A DNA stretch of 64,000 nucleotides, taken from assembly GCF_010548305.1 (NCBI RefSeq), contig NZ_JAAGLV010000003.1, forward strand, positions 186,001-250,000. The letters run 5' to 3'. This DNA comes from Streptomyces sp. SID13031 (lineage in GTDB: Bacteria > Actinomycetota > Actinomycetes > Propionibacteriales > Kribbellaceae). Below are positions 49,050 through 58,005 of the stretch, piece after piece (the first letter of the stretch is position 1; each line of letters opens with the position of its first letter). The notes beneath the pieces were generated by a model that saw only the letters and a list, made by a program, of their open reading frames with translations, was not told where the DNA came from and did not search any database. The position numbers were made by a program, and so were the translations under genes.

Positions 49050-49996
49050 TGGCGACCATCTCCGTAGGGCTCCGGCAGAAGCGGCGTAGGGAACGGCTGC
49101 GCAATCTCGCCTTCCTGTCTCCGTGGCTGATCGGGGTCAGCGTCTTCTTCCTGTACCCGCTGGCCTCGACCGTCTACTTCAGCTTCATGAAGTACGACGG
49201 GTTCACCCCGCCGGTCTGGACCGGCCTGAAGAACTGGACCTACGTCTTCACCGACTACCCGTTCTTCTGGCCGGCCCTGCGCAACACGCTCTGGCTGGTG
49301 ATCGTCATGGTCACCCTCCGGGTCCTGTTCGGGCTGGGCATCGGGATGCTGATCACCAAGGTGAAGACCGGCGCCGGGATCTTCCGGACGCTGTTCTACC
49401 TGCCGTACCTGGCGCCGCCGGTGGCCGCGACGATGGCGTTCGCGTTCCTGCTCAACCCGGGCACCGGGCCGGTGAACAGCATCCTGGGCAAGCTCGGGCT
49501 GCCGCAGCCGGGCTGGTTCAACGATCCGGCCTGGTCGAAACCGGCCCTGACGCTACTGGCGATCTGGGGCATCGGGGACCTGATGGTCATCTTCATGGCC
49601 TCGCTGCTCGACGTACCGCTGGAGCAGTACGAGGCCGCGTCGCTGGACGGGGCCGGGGCGTGGAAGCGGTTCGTCCATGTCACGCTGCCGAACATCCAGC
49701 CGATCGTGTTGTTCGCGGTCATCACCGGCGTGATCCAGACGATGCAGTACTACACGCAGCCGTTGATCGCCGGAAAAGTCGCGAGCGGGGTGATCGGTGG
49801 GTCGGGGCAGCAGTTCGAGCCCGGCTACCCGGACAAGTCGACGCTGACCCTGCCGCAACTGGTCTACAACCTGGGCTTCCAGCGGTTCGACACCGGTGGC
49901 GCCTCGGTGATCGCGCTGGTGCTGTTCGTACTGGCGATGGTGTTCACGGCGATCCTGATGCGCCGCGGCAGTGGCTTCCTGGCCACGGACGACTAG
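49049..49996 (+). CDS. Sugar ABC transporter permease (CUT1, MalF type)
   Basis: 315 aa with six TM segments. The coupling loop reads YEAASLDGAGAWKRF followed by LPNI. I use the ATG overlapping the SBP stop (TGATG); a GTG three bases earlier is equally possible. Cytosolic basic N-terminus RQKRRRERLRN, then LAFLSPWLIG. Pairs with the next permease. Confidence 0.92.
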   Translation: MATISVGLRQKRRRERLRNLAFLSPWLIGVSVFFLYPLASTVYFSFMKYDGFTPPVWTGLKNWTYVFTDYPFFWPALRNTLWLVIVMVTLRVLFGLGIGMLITKVKTGAGIFRTLFYLPYLAPPVAATMAFAFLLNPGTGPVNSILGKLGLPQPGWFNDPAWSKPALTLLAIWGIGDLMVIFMASLLDVPLEQYEAASLDGAGAWKRFVHVTLPNIQPIVLFAVITGVIQTMQYYTQPLIAGKVASGVIGGSGQQFEPGYPDKSTLTLPQLVYNLGFQRFDTGGASVIALVLFVLAMVFTAILMRRGSGFLATDD

Positions 49997-50009
49997 GAGG
50001 CCTGCTTAT

Positions 50010-50912
50010 ATGAGCACCTTGACCACTCCCCGGGTGGAGACACCCGCATCCACCCCAGGCCTGACCACGGCCGGCCGCGAGGCCCGGCGTACCAGGTTCC
50101 TGCACTGGGTCGCCGTGCACTCGCTGGCGATCGCGGCGGCGCTGTTCTTCGTCCTGCCGTTCGTGTTCGTCGCGCTCACCGCGCTGATGAGCGACCAGCA
50201 GGCGCTCACGCGCGACCTTTGGCCGGACACCTGGCACTGGGAGAACCTGCGCACCGTGTGGGAGACACCAGGGTTCCTGACCTGGTGGAAGAACACGCTG
50301 ATGTACGCCGTCCTCGGCACCGTGCTGACCTTGCTCTCGAGTATCCCGGTGGCCTACGCGCTGGCCCGGTTCAAGTTCAGGGGCCGCAACCTCGCGATGA
50401 TGCTGGTCATCTCGACGATGATGCTGCCGCCGCAGGTCGTGATCGTGCCGATGTACCTGTTCTGGGCCAAGGAGTTGCACCTGTCCGGGACGTTGTGGCC
50501 GCTGATCATCCCGCTGGCGTTCACCGACGCGTTCTCGATCTTCCTGCTCCGGCAGTTCCTGCTGACCATCCCGAAGGAGTACGTGGACGCGGCGAAGGTG
50601 GACGGCTGCGGTGACTTCCGGGCGTTGGTCCGGATCATCTTGCCGATGGCCAAGCCGGCCATCGCGGCCGTCGCGCTGTTCCAGTTCTTCTACTGCTGGA
50701 ACGACTACTTCGGCCCGCAGATCTACGCCAGCGAGAACGCCGCCGCCTGGACCCTCAGCTACGGTCTGGAGTCCTTCAAGGGCGCCCACCACACCAACTG
50801 GAACCTCACGATGGCAGCGACCCTGCTGGTGATGGCGCCAGTGATCATCCTGTTCTTCTTCGCCCAAAAGGCCTTCATCGAAGGCGTCACACTCACAGGG
50901 GTCAAAGGTTGA
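50010..50912 (+). CDS. Sugar ABC transporter permease (CUT1, MalG type)
   Basis: 300 aa with six TM segments. Coupling loop VDAAKVDGCGDFRALVRI followed by LPMAKP, and the conserved WNDYFGPQI stretch. ATG with AGGAGG nine bases upstream. Its stop overlaps the TTG start of the GH4 gene by 4 bases (TTGA), so the importer and the hydrolase are coupled. No ATPase gene; an MsiK-type ATPase elsewhere is expected. Confidence 0.92.
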   Translation: MSTLTTPRVETPASTPGLTTAGREARRTRFLHWVAVHSLAIAAALFFVLPFVFVALTALMSDQQALTRDLWPDTWHWENLRTVWETPGFLTWWKNTLMYAVLGTVLTLLSSIPVAYALARFKFRGRNLAMMLVISTMMLPPQVVIVPMYLFWAKELHLSGTLWPLIIPLAFTDAFSIFLLRQFLLTIPKEYVDAAKVDGCGDFRALVRIILPMAKPAIAAVALFQFFYCWNDYFGPQIYASENAAAWTLSYGLESFKGAHHTNWNLTMAATLLVMAPVIILFFFAQKAFIEGVTLTGVKG

Positions 50913-52162
50913 AACTCACAGTCGTCGGTGGCGGATCCACCTACACGCCTGAACTCATCGACGGGTTCGCCCGGTTGCGCGATTCCCTCCCGGTCACCGA
51001 GCTCGTCCTCGTCGACCCGGCGGCCGACCGGCTCGCGCTGGTCGGCGGGCTGGCGGAGCGGATCTTCGCGAAACAGGGGCATCCGGGCAAGATCGTCACC
51101 ACCTCGAACCTCGACGAGGGCATCGACGGCGCGGACGCGGTCCTTCTGCAGCTGCGCGTCGGTGGCCAGGCTGCTCGCGGCCAGGACGAGAGCTGGCCGC
51201 TCGAATGCGGTTGCGTCGGCCAGGAGACCACCGGCGCGGGCGGCCTCGCGAAGGCGCTGCGCACGGTTCCCGTAGTACTGGACATCGCCGAGCGGGTCCG
51301 GCGTACCAACCCGGACGCGTGGATCATCGACTTCACCAACCCGGTCGGGATCGTGACGCGGGCCCTGTTGTCGCAGGGCCACAAGGCCGTCGGCCTGTGC
51401 AACGTGGCGATCGGGTTCCAGCGGAAGTTCGCCGGGATGCTCGGCGTGACGCCCGAAGAGGTCGCACTCGACCACGTCGGGCTGAACCACCTGACCTGGG
51501 AGCGTGGGGTCACAGTGGGCGGCGAGAACGTGCTGCCGAAGCTGCTCGCCTCGCACTCCGCCGAGCTGGCCGCCGACCTGAAGCTCCCGGCCGAGTTGCT
51601 GCTGCAGCTGGGCGTCGTACCGTCGTACTACCTGCGCTACTTCTACGCCCACGACGAGGTGGTCCGCGAAATGCTCGACAAGCCGTCGCGGGCCTCCGAG
51701 GTCGCCGCGATCGAGAAGGAACTGCTCGACCTGTACGCCGACCCGGCGCTGGACGAGAAGCCTGCGCTGCTGGAGCAACGTGGTGGCGCCTACTACTCGG
51801 AAGCCGCTGTCGCCTTGGCGTCGTCGCTGCTGAACGACACTGGTGACGTCCAGGTCGTCAACACGCTGAACAACGGCGCGTTGCCGTTCCTCCCCGACGA
51901 CGCGGTGATCGAGGTCCCGGCGACGGTCGGCGCCGGCGGTACCACGCCGCTGCCGATCTCACCCCTCGAGCCGCTGTACGCCGGACTGGTCGCGAACGTG
52001 ACGGCGTACGAGAATCTTGCTCTCGAGGCGGCTCTGAAGGGTGGTGCGGACCGGGTGTTCACCGCTCTGCTGGCGCACCCGCTCGTCGGGCAGATCGAGT
52101 ACGCCAACCAGCTCACCGACAAGCTGCTCGCGCACAACCGCGAGTACCTGCCGTGGGCATGA
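50909..52162 (+). CDS. GH4 family NAD- and metal-dependent glycosidase
   Basis: 417 aa. NAD-binding GGGSTYTPELIDG, the LLQLRVGG and ECGCVGQETTG strands, metal-ligand Cys in GLCNVAIG and His in GLNHLTW identify GH4 (6-phospho-beta-glucosidase type). These cleave glycosides by oxidation-elimination. In the csn-like context it would cut imported glucosamine oligosaccharides or their phosphates. A TTG start is the only one at the conserved N-terminus. Overlaps both neighbours. Confidence 0.92.
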   Translation: MKLTVVGGGSTYTPELIDGFARLRDSLPVTELVLVDPAADRLALVGGLAERIFAKQGHPGKIVTTSNLDEGIDGADAVLLQLRVGGQAARGQDESWPLECGCVGQETTGAGGLAKALRTVPVVLDIAERVRRTNPDAWIIDFTNPVGIVTRALLSQGHKAVGLCNVAIGFQRKFAGMLGVTPEEVALDHVGLNHLTWERGVTVGGENVLPKLLASHSAELAADLKLPAELLLQLGVVPSYYLRYFYAHDEVVREMLDKPSRASEVAAIEKELLDLYADPALDEKPALLEQRGGAYYSEAAVALASSLLNDTGDVQVVNTLNNGALPFLPDDAVIEVPATVGAGGTTPLPISPLEPLYAGLVANVTAYENLALEAALKGGADRVFTALLAHPLVGQIEYANQLTDKLLAHNREYLPWA

Positions 52163-53190
52163 CAATGACTGACGGGGTTCGCGTGATAAGACCGCTGGTG
52201 CCTGGCGGCGTACTGGCCTTCGACGCGGGCAATAGCAAGACCGATGTGGCCCTGGTGTCCGCGGACGGCACAGTCCTCGGTACTGCGCGCGGCGGCGGCT
52301 TCGAGCCGCATATCGTCGGCGCCTACGCCGCCGTCGAGGGTCTGGCCCCACTGGTTGCCGCTGCCGCTTCGGAGGCCGGGCTCGCGGTCGGTGAAGTACC
52401 GCTGGTACAGCAGATCTCCGCGTGCCTGGCGAACGCGGACCTGCCGATCGAGGAGGAGCGGCTCGCCGAGGCGTTCGAGTCGTTCGGCTGGGCAACGTCG
52501 GTGCACGTCGCCAACGACACGTTCGCCCTGCTCCGTGCGGGTGTGGACGAGCCGCGCGGCGTCGCGGTCGTCTGCGGCGCGGGCATCAACTGCGCCGGCC
52601 TGCTCCCCGACGGCCGTACTGCGCGCTTCGCGGCCGTCGGCAAGATCTCCGGCGACTGGGGCGGTGGGCAGCAACTCGCCGACGAAGCCTTCTGGGCGGC
52701 CGCCCGAGCCGACGACGGCCGAGGCCCGGCAACCTTGCTCACCACAGCCCTCCCCGCCCACTACGGCGTCGCCTCGATGCCTCTACTGATCGAGGCCCTC
52801 CACCTAGGCGACATCCCGGTCTCCCGGCGCCTGGAAGCAACTCCTCTCCTCTTCCAGGTCGCCGCAGCAGGCGACGCCATCGCCCGCGCGGTCGTCCAGC
52901 ACCAGGCCGAGGAGATCGTCACCATGGCAGTAGTGGCCATGCGGCGCCTGGACCTCCTGGACGAGCCCACTCCGGTAGTACTGGGCGGAGGCGTCCTGAC
53001 AGCAGGCCACCCCCTCCTGATGGAAACCCTCACCCGCCTCTTCGCGGAAGCAGCCCCCAAGGCCATCCCCCGCGTAGTTGACGTCCCACCCGTGGTCGGC
53101 GCCGCCCTCCTAGGCCTGGACCACACCGGCGCGGCCCCGGCAGCCCACCTGACCCTCAGATCCGCCTACGCAACATCCCCTGCTGCGTAG
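52159..53190 (+). CDS. BadF/BadG/BcrA/BcrD-type ATPase, N-acetylglucosamine/glucosamine kinase-like
   Basis: 343 aa ASKHA-fold kinase. Phosphate-1 loop FDAGNSKTDVALV, a GAGINCAG phosphate-2 region, GDWGGGQQLADEAF, and VVLGGGVL near the C-terminus. By position it phosphorylates the amino-sugar released by the GH4 enzyme. ATG in an ATGA overlap with the GH4 stop; a GTG at 52153 is an alternative. Last gene of the operon, followed by a terminator. The 3' third drifts to A/C-ending codons. Confidence 0.87.
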   Translation: MTMTDGVRVIRPLVPGGVLAFDAGNSKTDVALVSADGTVLGTARGGGFEPHIVGAYAAVEGLAPLVAAAASEAGLAVGEVPLVQQISACLANADLPIEEERLAEAFESFGWATSVHVANDTFALLRAGVDEPRGVAVVCGAGINCAGLLPDGRTARFAAVGKISGDWGGGQQLADEAFWAAARADDGRGPATLLTTALPAHYGVASMPLLIEALHLGDIPVSRRLEATPLLFQVAAAGDAIARAVVQHQAEEIVTMAVVAMRRLDLLDEPTPVVLGGGVLTAGHPLLMETLTRLFAEAAPKAIPRVVDVPPVVGAALLGLDHTGAAPAAHLTLRSAYATSPAA

Positions 53191-53195
53191 ACGAC

Positions 53196-53242
53196 CAGGC
53201 GGTCCGGCCCGGGCCCCGTTACTGAGCCGGACCGCCTGTTTC
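53196..53242 (+). terminator. Terminator of the ROK/ABC/GH4/kinase operon
   Basis: CAGGCGGTCCGGC (53196-53208) pairs perfectly with GCCGGACCGCCTG (53226-53238); the loop has CCCGGGCCCC. It is followed by TTTCACTT. It also reaches the stop of the convergent minus-strand gene. Confidence 0.75.
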
Positions 53243-53885
53243 ACTTCACGTCCGCGGCATCCTCATAGATGACCTCGTTGTGCTCGTAGCCAACCGTCAC
53301 TTCCGGTAGACCCGGCGGAAGGACAGGAGCCACCGCCCGCCACACCCGGCGCAGAGCCTCCTGGTCGAACTCCCGCGGAATAGCAGTCGCCAGCATCAAC
53401 ACATCACCGCTGTCCAGTGTCCGGACCGCCACGAACGCACCCGAGGCCTCGAGCCCGGCTCCACCGCCGAGCCGATCGGCAAGCACCTTCGGGCACAGCG
53501 TGATCCAGCCGTAGCCGCGCAGGAACTTCGCGCTCTCCTTGATCGAGGTGATGAAGGTGCGGCCCAAACCTGCGTCGAGCGAGGTCGAGTGGTTGATATT
53601 GCCGTCGAGGACGACCTGCCCGTAGTCGACAGACCGCGACCCGACGCAGTCGGCCAGAAACGACATCCACCGCTCACCGACTCCCTGCGCCAGCAACTCC
53701 GGCGCCCGCGCATTGAGCGTCAGCCGCACCTGCCCCGGCCGGTCCGTCTGTTCGTCGATCGCGGTGATCTCGACACCCCCCCAACGACTCCTCCACCATC
53801 GACAGCGTCAGTCCCAGCGGCCCGTCGTCCAATCCGGCCAGCCGCTGTTCCCATCCCGACAGCGAGAACTTCCGCTGGGACATCC
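53241..53885 (-). pseudogene. Uncharacterised gene split by a frameshift in a 7-G run
   Basis: An ATG at 53885 (GAGGT six bases upstream) opens MSQRKFSLSGWEQRL and reads to VEESLGG, where seven Gs (53776-53782, C on the plus strand) shift the frame. Assuming six Gs, it continues VEITAIDEQTDRPGQVRLTL directly into the long downstream frame (NARAPELLAQGVGERWM...EDAADVK), giving an intact protein of about 214 aa. Family not recognised. The run could be a real pseudogenising mutation, phase variation, or a sequencing error. Confidence 0.65.
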
Positions 53886-54068
53886 GCGTACCTCGAGGCT
53901 GATCCACGAACGCCCGGTGGCCGCCCCGGACCTGAGCCGGTCGAACAGCTCCGGAAAGAACGCCACCCCACCCTCGAGCCACCCGCGCGCCACCACCGCA
54001 AACTCCGCGCCGTCAGCCAGCAAACAGTTCACCTCGACATGCACGAGTGCGACTCCTCGCGTCCGCAT
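53808..54068 (-). CDS. Small hypothetical protein upstream of the frameshifted gene
   Basis: 86 aa from an ATG with GGAGGA just upstream: MRTRGVALVHVEVNCLLADG, then VARGWLEGGVAFFPELFDRLRSG. The first about 60 residues look protein-like; the rest overlaps the next gene in another frame and is less convincing. It may be the N-terminal part of a once-continuous gene with the one downstream. No family recognised. Confidence 0.5.
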   Translation of the reverse strand: MRTRGVALVHVEVNCLLADGAEFAVVARGWLEGGVAFFPELFDRLRSGAATGRSWISLEVRGCPSGSSRCRDGNSGWPDWTTGRWD

Positions 54069-54365
54069 CCGTCCTCCTCCACTCAGTTGGCGGGCACGAG
54101 CCCGCTGGCAACTACCGCCGTGGCTACCAAGGCATATTCCCATGGCTTCAGCTGAGGCATAGACCAACGGAAAGAGTGATCCACAGTCTGCGGAGCCTCT
54201 TGCTCTTGCTCCTGTCTCGCCTGCACTTGACCGCCGGCGGTCCGGCGGTCTGTTGGGGCGTAGTACCTCAACCCCATCTGTGTCGCAGGTCCCTTGTACT
54301 TGGGAATCTTGCAGCTAGTTGCAGATCGCTTGATACGTCCTGATTGGCCTGAGTTTGCGTGATGG
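54069..54365. other. Intergenic region, AT-richer, divergent promoters
   Basis: 297 bases. I see no gene. Local GC is lower than the surroundings, with short repeats of TTGCAGCTAGTTGCAG near 54308. It should contain promoters for the minus-strand hypothetical gene and the plus-strand regulator. Confidence 0.45.
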
Positions 54366-54381
54366 TGTAACTATGATTACA
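54366..54381 (+). promoter_or_regulatory. Palindrome TGTAA-6-TTACA abutting a start codon
   Basis: TGTAACTATGATTACA ends on the first base of the ATG at 54381. No Shine-Dalgarno can fit between them, so the gene is leaderless or the palindrome lies in the 5' end of a very short leader. An autoregulatory operator is the simplest reading. Confidence 0.5.
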
Positions 54382-54932
54382 TGAGTACACAGTCGGAGAT
54401 TGAGCGGGTGCGGGGGTGGCTGACTGGTCGGCTGCCCGTGGAGTGGTTCGAGGGTGAGCCTGAGGTGAGTGTCGATCGCGATGAGATTCTCGTGGTCGGG
54501 AGGATCGCGGCGCCTGAGCAGGGTGGCGAGGTCAGTGCGGCTGAGCGAGCGGCTGCTGAGGAAGGGCGGATCAAGCAGTTCCGGGAGGACACCCGGGAGA
54601 AGCGGATCGAGATCGCGCGCGAGTTGGAGCATGCGACTCGGCGGAAGGTCGCCTGGGGCGTGCGGGCCGGCGAGACGCGGACCGTGTTCACGTCGCTGTC
54701 GGCGCCGGTGATGACGCGGCTGCGGCAGCCCGAGCGGCAGGTGCTCGACACGCTCGTCGACGCCGGGGTCGCTCGGTCCCGGAGCGACGCGCTGGGTTGG
54801 TGCGTCAAGCTCGTCGCACAGCACAGCGAGAGCTGGTTGGGCGACCTCCGCGAGGCGATGACCAAGGTCGAGGACGTGCGCCGGGCCGGCCCCGACGCAA
54901 CCGAGGAGTCCGTCCCGACCGACAGGACATAG
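54381..54932 (+). CDS. Small actinobacterial DNA-binding-like protein, function unknown
   Basis: 183 aa. N-terminal alpha/beta part (WLTGRLPVEWFEGEPEVSVDRDEILVVGRI), a charged helical middle (residues about 60-95, Glu/Arg-rich), and a C-terminal region (LRQPERQVLDTLVDAGVARSRSDALGWCVKLV) with the spacing of a ribbon-helix-helix or short HTH. Probably a regulator; the palindrome at its start fits autoregulation. The stop codon lies inside the left arm of the following hairpin. Confidence 0.72.
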   Translation: MSTQSEIERVRGWLTGRLPVEWFEGEPEVSVDRDEILVVGRIAAPEQGGEVSAAERAAAEEGRIKQFREDTREKRIEIARELEHATRRKVAWGVRAGETRTVFTSLSAPVMTRLRQPERQVLDTLVDAGVARSRSDALGWCVKLVAQHSESWLGDLREAMTKVEDVRRAGPDATEESVPTDRT

Positions 54933-55002
54933 TCACCTGAGCGACCCCCGCTCAGGCGGGGGCCGCTCGGCGGCGGGCACGAAACCGCGACTATGTCCTG
55001 TC
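54921..55002. terminator. Nested double hairpin after the small regulator gene
   Basis: Outer arms GACAGGACATAGTC (54921-54934) and GACTATGTCCTGTC (54989-55002) are a perfect 14-bp inverted repeat. An inner GC-rich hairpin (54939-54968, GAGCG-A-CCCCCGC with GCGGGGG-C-CGCTC) sits inside. The left outer arm is coding DNA containing the TAG stop. It could serve both convergent genes. Could also be a small MITE. Confidence 0.6.
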
Positions 55003-55058
55003 CTTAGGGACGCAACCCGGCGAGTTCCTGTCGCTGGGCAGGTGACCCCGGGGAGGGT

Positions 55059-55946
55059 CTAGCTGTGGCGCGGGGGCTCCGTGCTCCAGCCGTTGTCGCT
55101 GCCCGGCCAGTTGCCGTTGGACTGCGGCGCGCCGTGGTGGGCCGGCTCCTGCGACGGGTAGCCGGCAACGCCATTGCCGATACCAGCGCCGTTGCTAGTA
55201 CCAGCGCCATTACCGGTACCAGCGCTCGTCCCGTTGTCGCTGGAGCCCATCCCGTTCGACCCATCAGTACGGTCCGGGCTTGCCGGGCGGTTGATCGTGG
55301 TGCGGTCGAACAGGGTGTGCAGCGCCTGGCCGGCCATCTCGCGGCCCCCGAGGCCGAAAGCGAGGCCGAGTGCGAGGGCGGCACCCGCGAGCACGATCAG
55401 CAGCGTGTTGCCGGTCAGCTGGACGGCGATGCCCAGCTGGGTCAGCGCGGCGAACGCGGCGTACACCAGGACGGCGTACCGGCCGACCTTGGCGAGCGTC
55501 TCGTTGCCGGTGGCGCCGCGGATCACCATCGCCAGGAAGTTCGCGAACAGCGCCGCCAGGCAGATGATCACGATCGCGGCGAAGATCCGCGGGATGTAGC
55601 CGAGCATGTCGGACATGAAGCTCGAGATCTCCGGTACGCCGAGCGCGGAGGCGAACATCGTGAAGCTGATCAGGAAGACGAACCAGAAGACGACCTTGCC
55701 GAGCATCGTCGAAGCGGTCAGGCCGGTGCCGGACCGCTGCAGGACGCCGGACACGCCGGCCCGTTCCATCCACTGGTCGAAGCCGACCTTGCCGAGCAGC
55801 GTGCCGACGAGTTTGCCGAGCACCTTGGCGACGAAGTAGCCGATCAGCAGGATCACGATGCCGCCGAGCAGATTCGGGATGAACCCGAGAAGCTTGCTGA
55901 AGGCATCTTCGAATGGCTGGGTGAAGTCGATTGCCAGTGCAGACAT
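55059..55946 (-). CDS. MscS-like mechanosensitive channel / TM-helix-repeat membrane protein
   Basis: 295 aa. Amphipathic N-terminus, five hydrophobic helices, and two repeated conserved-TM-helix segments (LLGGIVILLIGYFVAKVLGKLV and YIPRIFAAIVIICLAALFANFL), ending in LALGLAFGLGGREMAGQAL, the pore-like helix of small-conductance channels. The MscS beta domain is missing; instead there is a flexible Gly/Asn/Ser/Thr tail (about 220-295). ATG with GAGAGGAAG upstream. Confidence 0.82.
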   Translation of the reverse strand: MSALAIDFTQPFEDAFSKLLGFIPNLLGGIVILLIGYFVAKVLGKLVGTLLGKVGFDQWMERAGVSGVLQRSGTGLTASTMLGKVVFWFVFLISFTMFASALGVPEISSFMSDMLGYIPRIFAAIVIICLAALFANFLAMVIRGATGNETLAKVGRYAVLVYAAFAALTQLGIAVQLTGNTLLIVLAGAALALGLAFGLGGREMAGQALHTLFDRTTINRPASPDRTDGSNGMGSSDNGTSAGTGNGAGTSNGAGIGNGVAGYPSQEPAHHGAPQSNGNWPGSDNGWSTEPPRHS

Positions 55947-56171
55947 CGGGCTTCCTCTCGGACTGGCCCGCATCCGCCGCCACGCAACCCGCTACCGCGC
56001 GACTCCGGCTACGGGCGGATGCAGTGGTGTCCGCCCTCCCGTGCCCGGCCGGCCGGGACGCAAACGGGGTTTTCTAACGCAATGTGATTGCATAAGGCAA
56101 GTACTGTCACCGCCGGACACTGCTGACCCCTGCTCTGCAACGACGCCAGGCGGCTTGAGATGCTGGCCGGC

Positions 56172-56627
56172 ATGACCGATCTCGTGATCCGCCGTGCCAC
56201 CGCCACCGACCTCGCCGGCATCGTCGCGATGCTCGCCGACGACGAGATCGGCGCCGGCCGGGAGAACCTCACCGACCTGACGCCGTACCAGGCAGCCTTC
56301 GCCGCCATCGAGGCCGACCCGAACCAGGTCCTGGTCGTTGCTGAGCGCAACGATGAGCTGGTCGGCACGCTGCAGCTGACGATCACCCCCGGCCTGTCCC
56401 GCCAGGGCACCACCCGTGGCCTGGTCGAAGCCGTCCGGGTCGCCTCCTCAGCTCGCGGTACCGGCCTCGGCACCACCTTGATGGAGTGGTCGATCGAAGA
56501 AGCCCGCAGCCGCGGCTGCACCGTCGTCCAGCTGACCTCCGACAAGGCCCGCGCCGACGCCCACCGCTTCTACCTCCAGCTGGGCTTCGAGCAGTCCCAC
56601 GAAGGCTTCAAACTCCAGCTCAACTGA
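56172..56627 (+). CDS. GNAT family N-acetyltransferase
   Basis: 151 aa. MTDLVIRRATATDLAGIVAML N-terminus, acetyl-CoA-binding VRVASSARGTGLGTTLMEWSIEEARSRGC, and the classic C-terminal HRFYLQLGFEQSHEGFKL. Substrate unknown. I start at the second ATG, where the conserved beta strand begins; the first adds four residues. The 3' end overlaps the convergent metallopeptidase gene by 8 bases. Confidence 0.9.
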   Translation: MTDLVIRRATATDLAGIVAMLADDEIGAGRENLTDLTPYQAAFAAIEADPNQVLVVAERNDELVGTLQLTITPGLSRQGTTRGLVEAVRVASSARGTGLGTTLMEWSIEEARSRGCTVVQLTSDKARADAHRFYLQLGFEQSHEGFKLQLN

Positions 56628-57981
56628 CCTTCGCGGACGGTGCGACGTAGGTGTTGCAGGAAGCCGGGTTGGCGGTTTTGAAGCCCTGATCGGACCAGAA
56701 CAGGTAGCTCTTGCTCGAGCCGTGGTCGCGGACTTTCTTGGTCGTCAGCTCGTCACCGATGTGCCTCGACAAGAAGTTCCAGAACACCAGGTTCTCGCCC
56801 ACCAGGCCGAGCGTCTTCTTGTTCGCGCTGACGAAGGCTGCGCCCAGGCAGCTGGCTTGCAGCTCCAGGCGCCTGCTCCACTCGAGCTTCACGGCCTTGC
56901 TCGTCGTCCGGCGCGCCTGGGAGTCCGAGGAGATCAGGATATTGGTCAGCGTCTGCACGTGATGGCTGTACTCGTGGGCCATCGTCCTGACCAGGTCGAC
57001 GACGGCGACCGGAGTCTGCTTGTAGAACTTGACGTCGTCTTCCCACCGCATGTAGATGGTCTCGTCCTCGGGGCAGTAGAAGGACGTCTCGAGCGCCTCA
57101 CCCCCGCAGGCCCCCGTGGCGCCCTTGGTCGCGAGTGCCAGCTTGGGCTGGCGGAACGGGTAGTCGGCCTTGAGGACCAGCGGCTCCCACGTCTCGGCCA
57201 GACAGGGCAGCATCGCCTGGTAGAAGCGCAGGACATTCGTCTTCGTGTTCGGCTTGACCTTCGGCAGGGCGCAGTTGTAGCCCGGCAGTTTGCCGACCTT
57301 GTACAGCTCGTTCTTCTGCACCCGTACGTCGTCCGGAACGGCCGGGACGATCACCGTTTCGGTCGCCGGAGGCGGTATCGGCGAGGGGGCGTCGGCCGGC
57401 TTCTCCGACGGCTTGTTGAGCGGGTCCGCGACTGCGCTGCCGGGGGAGCCGATCGAGCTGTAGGCCGCGACGGTGCCGCCGCTCACCGCGATCAGGGCCA
57501 CCGCGCACAGCAGCACCAGGATCCGGCGCGAGAACCGCTGCGGGCCTTTTGGCTGCGCCTCGAACGCCCGTACTCCGGTCCGCTTGGGCGACGTGTGCCA
57601 CCCGATCCGCTGCGGCCCGGCGAGCCGGCGCGTGCCGCTCAGCGGCGTGGTCGGCGCATTCGGCAGCGGCGCGGGCGGCGGTCCGCTGTAGAAACCCTGG
57701 TACTCCGGGTCGCTCGGCAGCGGAGCCGCCTTCTTCGGCACACCATTGGCCGGCGGGCTGATCGGCCGTCCCGCGCCGAGCTCGGACTGCTTGCGGTTGC
57801 CGTTGTCCGGCGAAGTCAGGGCAGTCCGCGCCGGATCTGCGGCGCCACCGGTCAGCTCGACCGGATCACCGGGTGTACTCGGCCTGGTACCGGGTGTGTC
57901 CGTCGGGGCAGACTCAGGCTGGTCGCCTGCACCACCGGGCAGGAAGTGCCCCGGCTTCGGCGCCCGCTCGTCGTCCGCCAT
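56620..57981 (-). CDS. Membrane-anchored putative neutral zinc metallopeptidase
   Basis: 453 aa. A long Pro-rich cytoplasmic region (1-150), one transmembrane helix (about 153-175), and an extracytoplasmic domain with HEYSHHVQ (HExxH) in RTMAHEYSHHVQTLTNIL. Cys pairs and the ending NPASCNTYVAPSAKVS are shared with the adjacent paralogue. Resembles the neutral zinc metallopeptidase family. Role unknown. Starts 24 bases after the upstream paralogue ends, so they form a two-gene operon. Confidence 0.85.
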   Translation of the reverse strand: MADDERAPKPGHFLPGGAGDQPESAPTDTPGTRPSTPGDPVELTGGAADPARTALTSPDNGNRKQSELGAGRPISPPANGVPKKAAPLPSDPEYQGFYSGPPPAPLPNAPTTPLSGTRRLAGPQRIGWHTSPKRTGVRAFEAQPKGPQRFSRRILVLLCAVALIAVSGGTVAAYSSIGSPGSAVADPLNKPSEKPADAPSPIPPPATETVIVPAVPDDVRVQKNELYKVGKLPGYNCALPKVKPNTKTNVLRFYQAMLPCLAETWEPLVLKADYPFRQPKLALATKGATGACGGEALETSFYCPEDETIYMRWEDDVKFYKQTPVAVVDLVRTMAHEYSHHVQTLTNILISSDSQARRTTSKAVKLEWSRRLELQASCLGAAFVSANKKTLGLVGENLVFWNFLSRHIGDELTTKKVRDHGSSKSYLFWSDQGFKTANPASCNTYVAPSAKVS

Positions 57982-58005
57982 CCATCTACCCCAGTCCGTC
58001 GTCGA

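Noticed and set aside
50909..50911. Frameshift at the GH4 start
   Set aside because: The apparent absence of ATG/GTG is explained by a TTG start in a TTGA overlap; the conserved GGGSTYTPE begins six residues later.
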